Origin: Firmicutes bacterium HGW-Firmicutes-11 | Lineage (GTDB): Bacteria; Bacillota; Clostridia; Peptostreptococcales; Anaerovoracaceae | NCBI GenBank assembly: GCA_002840285.1 | Contig: PHAE01000006.1 | Span: forward strand, 1-64,000 | Direction of reading: 5' to 3' | DNA length: 64,000 bases | In this document: positions 1 through 9,586 of the stretch, piece by piece | Layout of the letters: each line of letters begins with the position of its first letter | Numbering within the stretch: the stretch's first letter is position 1 | Translations under genes and position numbers: made by a program | The notes under the pieces: generated by a model | The model's database searches: none | What the model saw: the letters and a program-made list of their open reading frames with translations, nothing else | What the model was told of the DNA's origin: nothing

Positions 1-1
1 T

Positions 2-24
2 AAAACTCATAGTGCAGAAATTAA
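2..24 (-). other. 3' half of the pre-16S rRNA processing stem
   Basis: Bases 8-24 are the exact reverse complement of 1756-1772 (17 of 17), and 2-7 complement 1774-1779, leaving one unpaired base at 1773. In the minus-strand transcript this segment lies just beyond the mature 16S 3' end, so it can pair with the leader and loop out the whole 16S. This is the standard substrate geometry for RNase III processing of rRNA precursors. The pairing is seen; the processing role is inferred from known rRNA operons. Confidence 0.8.
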
Positions 25-32
25 TGTCTCCC

Positions 33-1557
<1,525 letters not shown>

Positions 1558-1857
1558 GGTATGTGAGATCTTTCGATCGTGACACCATGCTCAGGAAAAC
1601 GCGTACGTTTTCCGTTTCCCATACCGTCGCTTTCGCTTCGGCACGGAAACCTGTTTTTTTTTCAAAGAATTGTACGACTGACCCGTCCAACTTGCGTTGA
1701 ACGTTTCTGTCCTTCACCGGGTTTCCCCGCTGAAAGTACATTGTCTTTTTTTGACTTAATTTCTGCACTATGTAGTTTTCAAGGTGCGCGGGAGGTGTTC
1801 CTCCCTGCCGGTCCTTCCGGCTCCACCTCGAGGTCTCCCTCGGTGAGTGGCTTAATT
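1558..1857 (-). other. rRNA operon leader
   Basis: This stretch has no protein gene. It is the transcribed leader between the promoter nearest the gene and the mature 16S 5' end. It contains the 5' half of the 16S processing stem (1756-1779) and GC-rich potential hairpins around 1785-1850. Short open frames here are not supported by ribosome binding sites. Confidence 0.7.
1756..1779 (-). other. 5' half of the pre-16S rRNA processing stem
   Basis: Pairs with 2-24 across the complete 16S gene: a 17-bp perfect helix, one bulged base at 1773, then 6 more base pairs. It is the upstream partner of the presumed RNase III site. Confidence 0.8.
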
Positions 1858-1887
1858 AGTATATCGCTTTCGCCCTCTTACTGTCAA
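1858..1887 (-). promoter_or_regulatory. rRNA promoter P2 (nearest the gene)
   Basis: On the minus strand, a perfect -35 TTGACA (complement of 1882-1887), an 18-bp spacer and a -10 TATACT (complement of 1858-1863). It is directed at the 16S gene and lies about 300 bp upstream of it. Confidence 0.75.
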
Positions 1888-1950
1888 GTCCTTTTTCTTC
1901 TGCCTGCGGCCTATTTTTCCCTGTGTTTCCACTGGTTTGACAGCTTTATC

Positions 1951-1979
1951 AGAATAGCATCCCCCTTATCCCCTGTCAA
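1951..1979 (-). promoter_or_regulatory. rRNA promoter P1 (distal)
   Basis: On the minus strand, a perfect -35 TTGACA (1974-1979), a 17-bp spacer and a -10 TATTCT (1951-1956). With P2 it forms the tandem-promoter arrangement usual for rRNA operons. It begins only about 20 bp past the stop codon of the upstream MFS gene, and no terminator is visible in between. Confidence 0.75.
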
Positions 1980-1999
1980 CACCTTTTTGCGAAATCCCT

Positions 2000-3193
2000 C
2001 TATAAATTCAAATGAAAATTGCGGCGGTGCAAACCGGATGCCAGATAGATCACGATTCCGGCCAGATTAAACAATCCAAAGAAGAAATAAACGCCGGGTC
2101 CTCCGAAGCTTTCCATGATGATCCCGCCCATCAGTTGGCAGGTGATGGTGCTGGCATTGGATGCGATCGCAGTATAAAGAGGAATGGCCAGGGATACCTG
2201 ATCCGGACGGACCAGTCTGGTTAGGTACTTGACGGCCTGCACAAGCACGATCCCGTTTGTGAACCCTTGGAGAAAGAAAGTGGCTGCAAGCAGACCAGGG
2301 CTGGGTGATGTGCTGTACCACAGAAATCGGAGCACCGACACGGCGAAGGCGATGAGAAGGATACGCTCCGTAGTGACCTTTGCCGATATCCGGTCCGCCC
2401 ATGCCATGACCGGCGCTTCGCAGATGACCATCAGCAAAAGCGCGAGCCCCATCCCAGAAACCGTCCCCCCCACTTCCACATAGAGAAAGCTGAAGTAGAT
2501 GTTGTGGGCCATGGAAGGACCCATATAGAAGAAAACACTGAAAAGCAACGCCATGTACTTGCGGTTTTTCAGCAGCTCCCGATAGCCGCCCTTTTGATGG
2601 CGGTCAAGGAACAGCTCGTCATCTTTCACCTTGTCCGGTGGCTCTTCTTGGCTGGGAAACAAGCTCCGTTTTCGCAAGGCCACTTCGAGAACCAGGCCAG
2701 TGGCAATGAGCATGGCGGCAAACAGCGGGAATATGGTGACAAGCCCCAAATGATCCGCGGCTGGCCCGGCAATACCGATTCCAAGAGCAAAACCCACCGC
2801 TCCCCATTTTCGGGCTGTGCCAAAGGGATAGTTAGCTTCCAGGGTGGTGGAATCGATCAATGGGAAGATGGGATTTTCAAAAAAGAATATTATAATGTAG
2901 AAAAGCAGGAAAACAAAAAAGCTTCGTATCGTCATCAGCGAGAATACCAGCACCGCCGTCGTAAAACAGAGCAGCAAGATGATCCGCTTGTTGCGATTGC
3001 GCTGGTGATACACGCCGCCCCAGAATGGATTGGCGAAAATTCCGACCGCAGTGGATGTGGATGTTATGATACCGATCTGCAGACCGGTGAAGCCAATGGC
3101 GGAGAGGTATTGTCCAATCAATGGAAACAATACGCCGATCGAAGCGAAGGCAAAGATATAAAGTCCGCTGAAGTGATTGATCTTGAGTCTCAT
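2000..3193 (-). CDS. MFS transporter (nucleoside/sugar-type, MFS_1_like)
   Basis: A 397-residue major facilitator permease with about 12 hydrophobic segments. It resembles the LacY/HcaT-like subgroup: the N-terminus runs KINHFSGLYIFAFASIGVLFP and a charged cytoplasmic loop lies near residues 185-210. The substrate cannot be read from sequence. The start at 3193 is preferred over the upstream GTG because GGGAGG sits 8 bases before it. It has its own promoter at 3229-3257 and runs directly towards the rRNA promoters with no visible terminator. No partner genes are in the same orientation. Confidence 0.85.
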   Translation of the reverse strand: MRLKINHFSGLYIFAFASIGVLFPLIGQYLSAIGFTGLQIGIITSTSTAVGIFANPFWGGVYHQRNRNKRIILLLCFTTAVLVFSLMTIRSFFVFLLFYIIIFFFENPIFPLIDSTTLEANYPFGTARKWGAVGFALGIGIAGPAADHLGLVTIFPLFAAMLIATGLVLEVALRKRSLFPSQEEPPDKVKDDELFLDRHQKGGYRELLKNRKYMALLFSVFFYMGPSMAHNIYFSFLYVEVGGTVSGMGLALLLMVICEAPVMAWADRISAKVTTERILLIAFAVSVLRFLWYSTSPSPGLLAATFFLQGFTNGIVLVQAVKYLTRLVRPDQVSLAIPLYTAIASNASTITCQLMGGIIMESFGGPGVYFFFGLFNLAGIVIYLASGLHRRNFHLNL

Positions 3194-3228
3194 CGTTTCC
3201 TCCCGCACTGCAATGGGCCGTGCAAATC

Positions 3229-3257
3229 ATTCTATCAAATTTACCGGCGAGAGGCAA
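3229..3257 (-). promoter_or_regulatory. Promoter of the MFS gene
   Basis: Minus-strand TTGCCT (3252-3257), a 17-bp spacer and TAGAAT (3229-3234), about 36 bp upstream of the MFS start codon. Confidence 0.5.
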
Positions 3258-3276
3258 AGAAACAGTGAAAATATTA

Positions 3277-3305
3277 TTGAAAAGACGAAATGAAAGTGGT
3301 ATTCT
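3277..3305 (+). promoter_or_regulatory. Promoter of the folT riboswitch transcript
   Basis: TTGAAA at 3277-3282, a 17-bp spacer, and TATTCT at 3300-3305. The predicted start near 3312 coincides with the first base of the riboswitch P1 helix, so the aptamer would be formed by the first nucleotides transcribed. Confidence 0.7.
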
Positions 3306-3311
3306 TGCGAC

Positions 3312-3425
3312 AGTAGAGTAAATATTGTGCGCTTGTCAGGTTTTCCGGCATGCAGTGTCGCGGGATGGGATGTAGCCCTCGAACGAACAACGATAGGTTG
3401 GCGATACAATATTGCGTCCGCTGCT
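3312..3425 (+). promoter_or_regulatory. Tetrahydrofolate (THF-I) riboswitch
   Basis: The segment matches the THF-I riboswitch pattern remembered from the Streptococcus folT aptamer. It opens AGTAGAGTA, has the internal ATGGGATGT motif (3365-3373) closed by GGG/CCC, then AACGA, and ends ATTGCGTCCGCT (3411-3422). P1 can form from AGTAG (3312-3316) with CTGCT (3421-3425), and AATATTGT (3321-3328) pairs with ACAATATT (3407-3414). The downstream gene is a FolT-type folate transporter, the classic target. The match is by eye and needs a covariance-model scan. Confidence 0.8.
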
Positions 3426-3439
3426 ACATTGAAGGAGTC

Positions 3440-3487
3440 AAGAGTTCCACTCTTCTTTAGTGTAGAGATACACTACGGGAAGAGAGG
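3440..3487 (+). promoter_or_regulatory. Mutually exclusive hairpins covering the folT ribosome binding site
   Basis: Two structures compete. One is a hairpin AAGAGT (3440-3445) with ACTCTT (3449-3454). The other pairs CTCTTC (3450-3455) with GAAGAG (3479-3484) around an inner TAGTGT/ACACTA hairpin, and would occupy the GAGAGG Shine-Dalgarno in front of the ATG at 3496. This looks like a translational expression platform for the riboswitch. No T-run follows, so it is not a transcription terminator. The base pairing is seen; the switching is inferred. Confidence 0.55.
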
Positions 3488-3495
3488 AATTTTTT

Positions 3496-3999
3496 ATGAA
3501 GAAAATCAGCACAAAAAATCTGGTGCTCATGGCGCTTTTAGCTGCTGTGAGTATCGTTCTGACCCGGTTCCTGGTCATATATCTGACCAACACGATCCGC
3601 GTCAGTTTTGGAGGGATACCGATCATTCTTGCCAGTCTTCTGCTGGGTCCGGTCGCCGGCGGTATCACCGGAGCGATCGCCGACGTACTCGGTGCTTCCC
3701 TGTTCTCCCCATTTGGCTATTATCCACCGCTGACGCTTCCTCCCGTGATCGTCGGCATCCTTCCCGCCCTTTTAAAACCTTGGCTCTTAAAAGAAGTTCG
3801 CTATTGGAGGATACTCGTCATCGTTTTGATCACGGACCTCGTTGCGCAGATCGGAGTCACCACGTATTTGCTTGCGGGAATGTATGGCACAGGATTCTTT
3901 GAACTTCTCGTCGTTCGCTTCCCTGTGGCATTGGCCATCGCAGTGGTCGAATCGATTCTTGTTTATGGACTTTACAAACGCCTTCCATCCAGGTTGTAA
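3496..3999 (+). CDS. folT: Folate ECF transporter S component (FolT)
   Basis: A 167-residue integral membrane substrate-binding (S) subunit of an energy-coupling-factor transporter, predicted to bind folates and to work with shared EcfAA'T subunits encoded elsewhere. It has about six membrane segments and the family pattern IRVSFGGIPIILASLLLGP followed by a conserved glycine-rich helix. FolT assignment rests on the family signature plus the THF riboswitch upstream. It is transcribed alone. It converges on rqcP with only 2 bp between stop codons. Confidence 0.88.
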   Translation: MKKISTKNLVLMALLAAVSIVLTRFLVIYLTNTIRVSFGGIPIILASLLLGPVAGGITGAIADVLGASLFSPFGYYPPLTLPPVIVGILPALLKPWLLKEVRYWRILVIVLITDLVAQIGVTTYLLAGMYGTGFFELLVVRFPVALAIAVVESILVYGLYKRLPSRL

Positions 4000-4001
4000 G
4001 A

Positions 4002-4244
4002 TCAAACGATCACTTCATACATCGCCGCAGCGCCGTCTTTCGTGACGTGCTCCGGAGTCGTCAACACACGCACCTTGTACTCGCCGGATCCAAACCGCAC
4101 GATGATGGTATCGCCTTCTTTGACCTCACTCCCGGGTTTTGCAGGTTTGCCGTTGATCAATACCCGGTCCTGCTCGCAGGCTTCTTTGGCTACTGTTCGT
4201 CGTTTGATGATCCTGGCGTTTTTCAGATACTTGTCGATTCTCAT
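4002..4244 (-). CDS. rqcP: RNA-binding S4 domain protein RqcP
   Basis: 80-residue single S4-domain protein (MRIDKYLKNARIIKRRTVAK...). It matches the RqcP/YabO family, which binds 50S-peptidyl-tRNA complexes in bacterial ribosome quality control with RqcH. GGAGGG lies 5 bases upstream of the ATG. It is the last gene of the minus-strand run after hup, separated from it by a terminator-like hairpin, so expression probably depends on readthrough or a weak promoter. Confidence 0.9.
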   Translation of the reverse strand: MRIDKYLKNARIIKRRTVAKEACEQDRVLINGKPAKPGSEVKEGDTIIVRFGSGEYKVRVLTTPEHVTKDGAAAMYEVIV

Positions 4245-4274
4245 ATTTCCCTCCGACGGTTTGTCAATTGGAAT

Positions 4275-4302
4275 GAAAAAAGGCAGCTTACGCTGCCTTT
4301 TA
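4275..4302 (-). terminator. Terminator or attenuator between hup and rqcP
   Basis: On the minus strand AAAAGGCAGC, a short loop and GCTGCC run into six or more T residues immediately after the hup stop codon. It should terminate most hup transcripts and limit rqcP expression. Confidence 0.8.
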
Positions 4303-4313
4303 ACGTGTTTATC

Positions 4314-4592
4314 TTATTTGTTCACAGCGTCCTTCAGTGCTTTTCCAGCCTTGAACACAGGAGCCTTTGCGGCTGCGATCTTGATCACTTCTCCGGGCTT
4401 TCTGGGGTTTCTGCCCTGTCTGGCTTTTCTTTGTCTGGTTTCAAATGTTCCGAAACCGATCAACTGAACCTTGTCTCCCTTGACGAGAGCGTCTTCCACA
4501 CATGCAACGAAAGCGTTTACCGCTCCTTCTGCGTCCTTTTTGGTAAAGCCGGTTTTCTCTGCGACACATGCAACTAATTCTGCTTTGTTCAC
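4314..4592 (-). CDS. hup: DNA-binding protein HU
   Basis: 92-residue histone-like HU protein, the normal family length. It starts (M)NKAELVACVAEKTGFTKKDA and has the DNA-bending beta-arm with the GRNPRKPGEV signature at about residues 60-69. The start codon is GTG at 4592 with AAGGAGG about 9 bases upstream. A dimeric nucleoid protein. It lies between mazG and rqcP as in many Clostridia and is followed by a strong hairpin terminator. Confidence 0.97.
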   Translation of the reverse strand: MNKAELVACVAEKTGFTKKDAEGAVNAFVACVEDALVKGDKVQLIGFGTFETRQRKARQGRNPRKPGEVIKIAAAKAPVFKAGKALKDAVNK

Positions 4593-4647
4593 TAATCCTT
4601 ACCTCCTTATTATAATTGCGTAACTATTAAGTATCTCATCATCCACT

Positions 4648-5460
4648 TCACAAAGACTTGTTTTCATTTGCCTTCGCCTCTTCCCAAAGTCGGTCCATTT
4701 CCGCAAGTGTCATTTCTTCCAGTTGCTTACCGGCAGACTCTTCGATGTGACGAAACCGTCGAATAAATTTTTGAGAAGTGAAATTCAAAGCGTCTTCAGG
4801 ATCTACCTCTAAGAATCTGGCCACGTTGACCACAGCGAACAAAAGATCTCCGACTTCTTCTCGAACACGCTCCCAGTCCCCATCCTGATAGACTTCCAGA
4901 AGCTCGCTGGTCTCTTCGTCCACTTTCGCAAAGGCGTCTCTCACATGGTCCCAATCAAAACCGACACTGGCGGCTTTCGCCTGGATCTTATAACTTTTTC
5001 GGAGTGCCGGAAGGGATTTTGGGATCTTTTCCATGGAGCGTGTAATAGTGTCGGAATTCTCTTTCTTCTTCACATTCTCCCATTTTTCAAGGGCTGTGTC
5101 AATACTATCCGCTTTAAAATTTGAAAAAACGTGAGGATGTCGGCGTATCATTTTTTCACATTCCCGGTTTGCGATCGAAGTGAGATCGAATCTTCCTTCC
5201 GTCGATCCCAGGTCTCCGTGAAAAATCACCTGCAGTAACACGTCGCCAAGTTCCTCTTCCAGATTGTCGTAGTTCTCATTCTCGATGGCGTCGTTTACTT
5301 CGTATGCCTCTTCAACAAGGCACACTCTCAAACTGTCATGAGTCTGCGCCTTGTCCCAGGGGCATCCCTCTTCGCTGCGCAAAAAAGCTATGATGCTTCG
5401 AAGTCTCTCGACGGCTTCTGCCGGTGTTGTCGCTTCTCTTATGAATTCTTCCCGTATCAC
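4648..5460 (-). CDS. mazG: Nucleoside triphosphate pyrophosphohydrolase MazG
   Basis: 270-residue MazG with two tandem MazG domains. The first carries WDKAQTHDSLRVCLVEEAYE and the EELGDVLLQVIFH metal-binding helix; the second has VREEVGDLLFAVVNVARF near residue 205. It hydrolyses non-canonical or excess NTPs to NMP plus PPi. Start codon is GTG, overlapping the stop of the upstream flippase gene (GTGA), with AGGAGG upstream. The E-E-D metal ligands are intact in both domains. Confidence 0.95.
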   Translation of the reverse strand: MIREEFIREATTPAEAVERLRSIIAFLRSEEGCPWDKAQTHDSLRVCLVEEAYEVNDAIENENYDNLEEELGDVLLQVIFHGDLGSTEGRFDLTSIANRECEKMIRRHPHVFSNFKADSIDTALEKWENVKKKENSDTITRSMEKIPKSLPALRKSYKIQAKAASVGFDWDHVRDAFAKVDEETSELLEVYQDGDWERVREEVGDLLFAVVNVARFLEVDPEDALNFTSQKFIRRFRHIEESAGKQLEEMTLAEMDRLWEEAKANENKSL

Positions 5461-7082
5461 TTTCGGATCCTCCTGATCAATCGTTCCAGACGTGCCCCTC
5501 CGGGCATCATCGCCAATTCTTCATCCTTTATCGCACGGAAGGCAAAGAGGAGAAACAGGTATAATAGCGCCCCCAATACGATTGCTATCAAAGTGGATAG
5601 GGCGTTTGCCATTCCCGTCCCAACGGAGGCGGAAAGAAATAGAAAATGAAGACCCTGATAAGCGACGACGACAACGATCGCCATGCAGGCCGCTGCTGCC
5701 AAAGGTCGTCCAAATGTCAATCCCGGAATGAATTTTGCTCCGGTGATTTTTTTGACTGCCAACAAGTTCAATGTAGATGCGACGATATACGCAGCTACCG
5801 TTCCGATTGCCGCTCCTTTGATGTTGACTGAAGGGATGCCGGTCAATGTATAGGTCAGCACCACCTTGACCAGAGCTCCGGCTGCCAGGTTTCTGACCGG
5901 GATCATCTGCCTGCCGATGCCCTGAAGCACACCAGTCAGCGTCTGAACCGTTGCCAGAAAGATCACGCCGAAGGCCAGAATAAAGAGACTCGGGGCCGCA
6001 TTGATCGCGCTTGCCTGTTGCGCCGGATAGAGAAGCAGCATGATCGGTTCCGACAGCGCCATCAGTCCAAATGCACTTGGCAGTCCTAAAATCAAAGCTG
6101 TCCGAAGCCCAAGCTCGACATTGTGTCTGAGATCATCCATTTCCTGTCGTCGAAACGCTGCCGCTACCGCAGGGACGAGGCTCATAGAAATCGCTTGTGT
6201 AAGAACCTGCGGGAAGTTGATCAAAGGCCCAGCCATCCCGGTCAATTGTCCATAAAGACTGTTCGCTGCTTCTCTGGAAAATCCACTGTCTGCGAGCCGG
6301 TTGATGACGATGGCAACATCAATGGTGTTCATGATAGGCATGATAGCGGCGCCGACGGTTATGGGAACGGCAATGATGAAGATCTGTCCAAGTATCCTGC
6401 CGCTTTTCTCATCAGAGCGCTGCGGGTTGCGGGAAATTTCGTCCTTCATCCCTTGCTGGCGACGCAAGAAAATAATCAGTATGGCAGCAAGTCCCGCGAC
6501 CGCACCAGCTGTTGCGCCGAAGGATGCACCGGCTGCCGCTTCCGGCAGTCCCTTCACAACCAAAAAAACAGCCAGTGAAAGCCCAGCGATCACACGAAAC
6601 AGTTGCTCAACGACCTGAGAAACCGCCGTTGGCTTCATGTCTTGGGTCCCTTGAAAGAAACCTCGTGACGCTGCCATCATAGGCACGATCAAAAGTGCCG
6701 GAGACACTGCCATCATAGCGAGTTTTGCGCCGGGATTCCCGAGACGCTCTACGATCATGCCCGCTCCGAAAAAAAGGACGGCAAAAGATATGAGTCCGAT
6801 CACTGACAAAAGAAGAAAGGAAACCCGGAAGACGCGGTATGCGTCATATGGGCTTCCCATGGCGTGGCGCTCAGCTACCATGCGGGAAATTGCGACCGGA
6901 ATGCCGGCAGTGGACAAGGTCAAAAGCAGTACGTACACAGGATAGGCCGTTTGATAATAGCCCATGCCGGTATCACCGATGATATTGGCCAGCGGGATGC
7001 GAAAGACGGCTCCCAATGCTTTGATGACCAAACCGGCAGCGCCAAGGATGACGGCGCCCCGGAGGAAAGATTTCTTATGCAT
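5457..7082 (-). CDS. SpoVB/MurJ-type polysaccharide flippase
   Basis: 541-residue membrane protein of the MVF/MOP exporter superfamily with about 14 hydrophobic segments. It begins KKSFLRGAVILGAAGLVIKALG, typical of SpoVB-like lipid II or polysaccharide flippases of Firmicutes. Its place between mfd/prsA and mazG matches clostridial spoVB/yabM. Whether it is the sporulation-specific SpoVB or a vegetative homologue cannot be told. The start codon overlaps the end of the amidohydrolase gene by 8 bases and its ribosome binding site is weak, suggesting coupled translation. Confidence 0.88.
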   Translation of the reverse strand: MHKKSFLRGAVILGAAGLVIKALGAVFRIPLANIIGDTGMGYYQTAYPVYVLLLTLSTAGIPVAISRMVAERHAMGSPYDAYRVFRVSFLLLSVIGLISFAVLFFGAGMIVERLGNPGAKLAMMAVSPALLIVPMMAASRGFFQGTQDMKPTAVSQVVEQLFRVIAGLSLAVFLVVKGLPEAAAGASFGATAGAVAGLAAILIIFLRRQQGMKDEISRNPQRSDEKSGRILGQIFIIAVPITVGAAIMPIMNTIDVAIVINRLADSGFSREAANSLYGQLTGMAGPLINFPQVLTQAISMSLVPAVAAAFRRQEMDDLRHNVELGLRTALILGLPSAFGLMALSEPIMLLLYPAQQASAINAAPSLFILAFGVIFLATVQTLTGVLQGIGRQMIPVRNLAAGALVKVVLTYTLTGIPSVNIKGAAIGTVAAYIVASTLNLLAVKKITGAKFIPGLTFGRPLAAAACMAIVVVVAYQGLHFLFLSASVGTGMANALSTLIAIVLGALLYLFLLFAFRAIKDEELAMMPGGARLERLIRRIRK

Positions 7083-8367
7083 GGATGCTTCCGATCCGTT
7101 TCAGCGAACGCATCACCTGAAACTTCACTTGTTCCAGGTCGATCGTCGGGAATTCGCCGTCTTGGTACAGTACTTTTCCATCCACCATCGTAAGAACAAC
7201 ATCGCTTCCGGAAGCAGAATAAACAAGGTTCGTAGCAATGTCATGAACCGGAAACATGTGTGGACCGGAAAGATCAAGGACGATCAGATCCGCCTTGTTC
7301 CCGACGGCCAGTTTCCCGGTGTCAGTTCTTCCCTGGCTGAATGCTCCTGCCGCCGTTCCGGCGTGTATGGACTGCTTAGGAGTGATCACGGTGGGATCCA
7401 TGCTGTTCTCTTTGTGGAGCAGTGCAAATAGTTTCAATTCCTCGATGTAATTTAAACTGTTGTTGCTGGCAACGCTGTCGGTTCCTATCGTGACATTGAC
7501 TCCATGCTCCATCAATTTCGGTACATTGCAGATGCCGCTGGCAAGCTTCAGATTGCTGACCGCATTTGAAGCAACCGTCACGCCCTTTTCTTTCAAGACG
7601 GAAAAATCTTCACCTTCGATCCAGACGCAATGGGCAGCTGTTGTCTTTGTGTCAAACAAACCCAGTTCGTTGAAATAGGCGACCGGCGTCTTTCCTCCAT
7701 GTCGTTGCTTGCATTCTTCGTGTTCCGTTTTCGTTTCCGAAATGTGCACATGCATCTGAGCTCCCAATTTTCTCGAGAACTCGGCAAGTTGCTTTGCTAT
7801 CTTTGGATTTGATGTGTACTCCGCATGGAGGCTCATATCTATGCGCACTCTGCCATTGCCGGACCCATGATAGGTTTCGAACAATGATTTGGACTCCCGA
7901 TAGGCAACGAGTGCTTCGAGGTCATCATCGGTAAAACAGGTGATGCCCCGGCTGATATTGTTCTTTGCACCGCTCGCTAAAACAGCCTCTGCCATACGAT
8001 CGCAGAAGTAATACATGTCGGTCGTGGAAACGATCCCGAAGCGAAGGGACTCTGCGATCCCGAGCAGCATGGCGTAATAGACATCGTCTCCCGTTAGATT
8101 TGTCTCAAATGGAAAAATGCGGTCATTGAGCCATGATTGAAGAGACATATTCTCTCCGTATCCTCGCATCAAAGTCATCGGTGTATGCGCATGTGTATTG
8201 AAAAAACCGCTCATCAGCAACCGATTTCTTCCGTCGTAGATGGCTCCAAAATCGCCGGCTGGCTTCTTGTCGCCAATGTATGTTATGCGGTCTTCCTGGA
8301 CACCGACATACATTCCCTGGCGGTCTTCCAAATGTTCATCCAGAATACGAATGTTGTGAAACAGCAT
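7075..8367 (-). CDS. Amidohydrolase of the MTA/SAH deaminase family
   Basis: 430-residue metal-dependent hydrolase. Ligands visible are the NTHAHTP motif near residue 65, HVHISET, TAAHCVW and GTDSVASNN. This order is that of the 5-methylthioadenosine/S-adenosylhomocysteine deaminase and chlorohydrolase group. It probably deaminates an adenosine-type compound, but substrate is inference. Start at 8367 is chosen because GGAGGAG precedes it by 5 bases. It begins 32 bases inside the 3' end of the YibE/F gene, implying coupling. Confidence 0.88.
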   Translation of the reverse strand: MLFHNIRILDEHLEDRQGMYVGVQEDRITYIGDKKPAGDFGAIYDGRNRLLMSGFFNTHAHTPMTLMRGYGENMSLQSWLNDRIFPFETNLTGDDVYYAMLLGIAESLRFGIVSTTDMYYFCDRMAEAVLASGAKNNISRGITCFTDDDLEALVAYRESKSLFETYHGSGNGRVRIDMSLHAEYTSNPKIAKQLAEFSRKLGAQMHVHISETKTEHEECKQRHGGKTPVAYFNELGLFDTKTTAAHCVWIEGEDFSVLKEKGVTVASNAVSNLKLASGICNVPKLMEHGVNVTIGTDSVASNNSLNYIEELKLFALLHKENSMDPTVITPKQSIHAGTAAGAFSQGRTDTGKLAVGNKADLIVLDLSGPHMFPVHDIATNLVYSASGSDVVLTMVDGKVLYQDGEFPTIDLEQVKFQVMRSLKRIGSIHA

Positions 8368-9580
8368 TTTTCTCCTCCGTTTCATCCTGGTTTTGGTCAG
8401 CTTTCAGCAATTTCTTTCTTGTATACAGCACCCCACAAATGAACGAAGTGAACGGCATCGCTAATAAAATCCCAAAACTGCCGACCAAAGCCTGTAGAAT
8501 CTCTACGACAACCATTTCTCTGTTCAGAAGATATGAGATCGAAGTGCTGTAAGCGGTCAGTAAAAGCACCACCGACAGAGAACTGCCGATATAGGCCAAT
8601 ATCAAAGTATTGGCCATAGTACCCATGATGTCTTTGCCGATATTGATTCCCGATCGGTACAACAAATCAAACGATACTACCTGCACTTGTTCGCGAATCT
8701 CCCAAAGAGAGGACGAGATCGACATTGCAACATCCATGACGGCGCCCATCGCGCCTATTATGATTGCTGCAAAGATGATTGCGCGCAGATCGATCGTCGC
8801 GTCAGGGAAAAGGTACGTCAGATAAATGGATTCGTCGTCGACGATACCGGTCAATCCAAGGATTCGATCCATAATGACCGTCATAAGTCCTGCCAAAAGA
8901 ATGCCGCCGATGCAACCCAGCGATGCTGCCAGTGTTTTTCGGTTGTACCCATTGACGATGAGATACGTCATTAGAATCGTATAAAGACACGTTAAGATCG
9001 ACCAAAAGTAGATGTTTCTGCCTGCCAGGATGGAAGGGATGAATACTGCAAAAACTGCCATGCAAGTAAACCCAAGAGACAATATGGTATTGAAACCCTT
9101 TTTCTTTCCAAAGATCAGCAGGCAAACAGCGAGAAGGATCCCAAGGTACAGGAGACGGTCCGTTCGAACGAACTCAGCGAATTGCCAGGATCTCTCCTCC
9201 GTCTCTTCTCCGTAAGAACGGTCTGCATAATAGAGTAATATCCGATCACCGACTTCGATTTCTGCCATCCCAAAAAGAGGCTGGCTACTATCGATGAGTT
9301 GGGAAGCGGAAACAGTTTCATTCTTTTGATTTCCACTCAACAGTTTTGCAGTAAAAATGATTTCGATGGTTTGGACCGGATCACTGCCGCCCATGGCATA
9401 CTCGTCCTCGACCCTTGCCTCGACAGATATAACTTTTGCTTTTGCGAATTCCTCTTGCATGCCCTCTTCGTCAAACAGGCTGAGACCAGAGGTCACGACC
9501 AGATGGCCGACCCAAAGCAACACTGCGGCGAGTCCCACGGTTATGAGATAATACGCCTGTCGGTTTCTTTTGGTTTTCAT
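8336..9580 (-). CDS. YibE/F family membrane protein
   Basis: 414-residue protein. An N-terminal anchor (about residues 11-31) is followed by an extracytoplasmic domain to about residue 140, then seven or so membrane segments with RSGINIGKDIMGTMANTLILAYIG, the YibE/F hallmark. Function is unknown in general. It sits between prsA and an amidohydrolase, where most clostridial spoVB loci have no such gene. AGGAG 10 bases upstream supports the ATG at 9580. Confidence 0.85.
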   Translation of the reverse strand: MKTKRNRQAYYLITVGLAAVLLWVGHLVVTSGLSLFDEEGMQEEFAKAKVISVEARVEDEYAMGGSDPVQTIEIIFTAKLLSGNQKNETVSASQLIDSSQPLFGMAEIEVGDRILLYYADRSYGEETEERSWQFAEFVRTDRLLYLGILLAVCLLIFGKKKGFNTILSLGFTCMAVFAVFIPSILAGRNIYFWSILTCLYTILMTYLIVNGYNRKTLAASLGCIGGILLAGLMTVIMDRILGLTGIVDDESIYLTYLFPDATIDLRAIIFAAIIIGAMGAVMDVAMSISSSLWEIREQVQVVSFDLLYRSGINIGKDIMGTMANTLILAYIGSSLSVVLLLTAYSTSISYLLNREMVVVEILQALVGSFGILLAMPFTSFICGVLYTRKKLLKADQNQDETEEKNAVSQHSYSG

Positions 9581-9586
9581 GCTGCC

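Noticed and set aside
2504-3268. 254-codon open frame antisense to the MFS gene
   Set aside because: The minus frame has clear membrane-protein character and a promoter; the plus frame product is highly polar and low in motif content.
4600-4625. TATAAT just before hup as its promoter
   Set aside because: It abuts the Shine-Dalgarno sequence so closely that a transcript from it would start inside the ribosome binding site; no good -35 is present.
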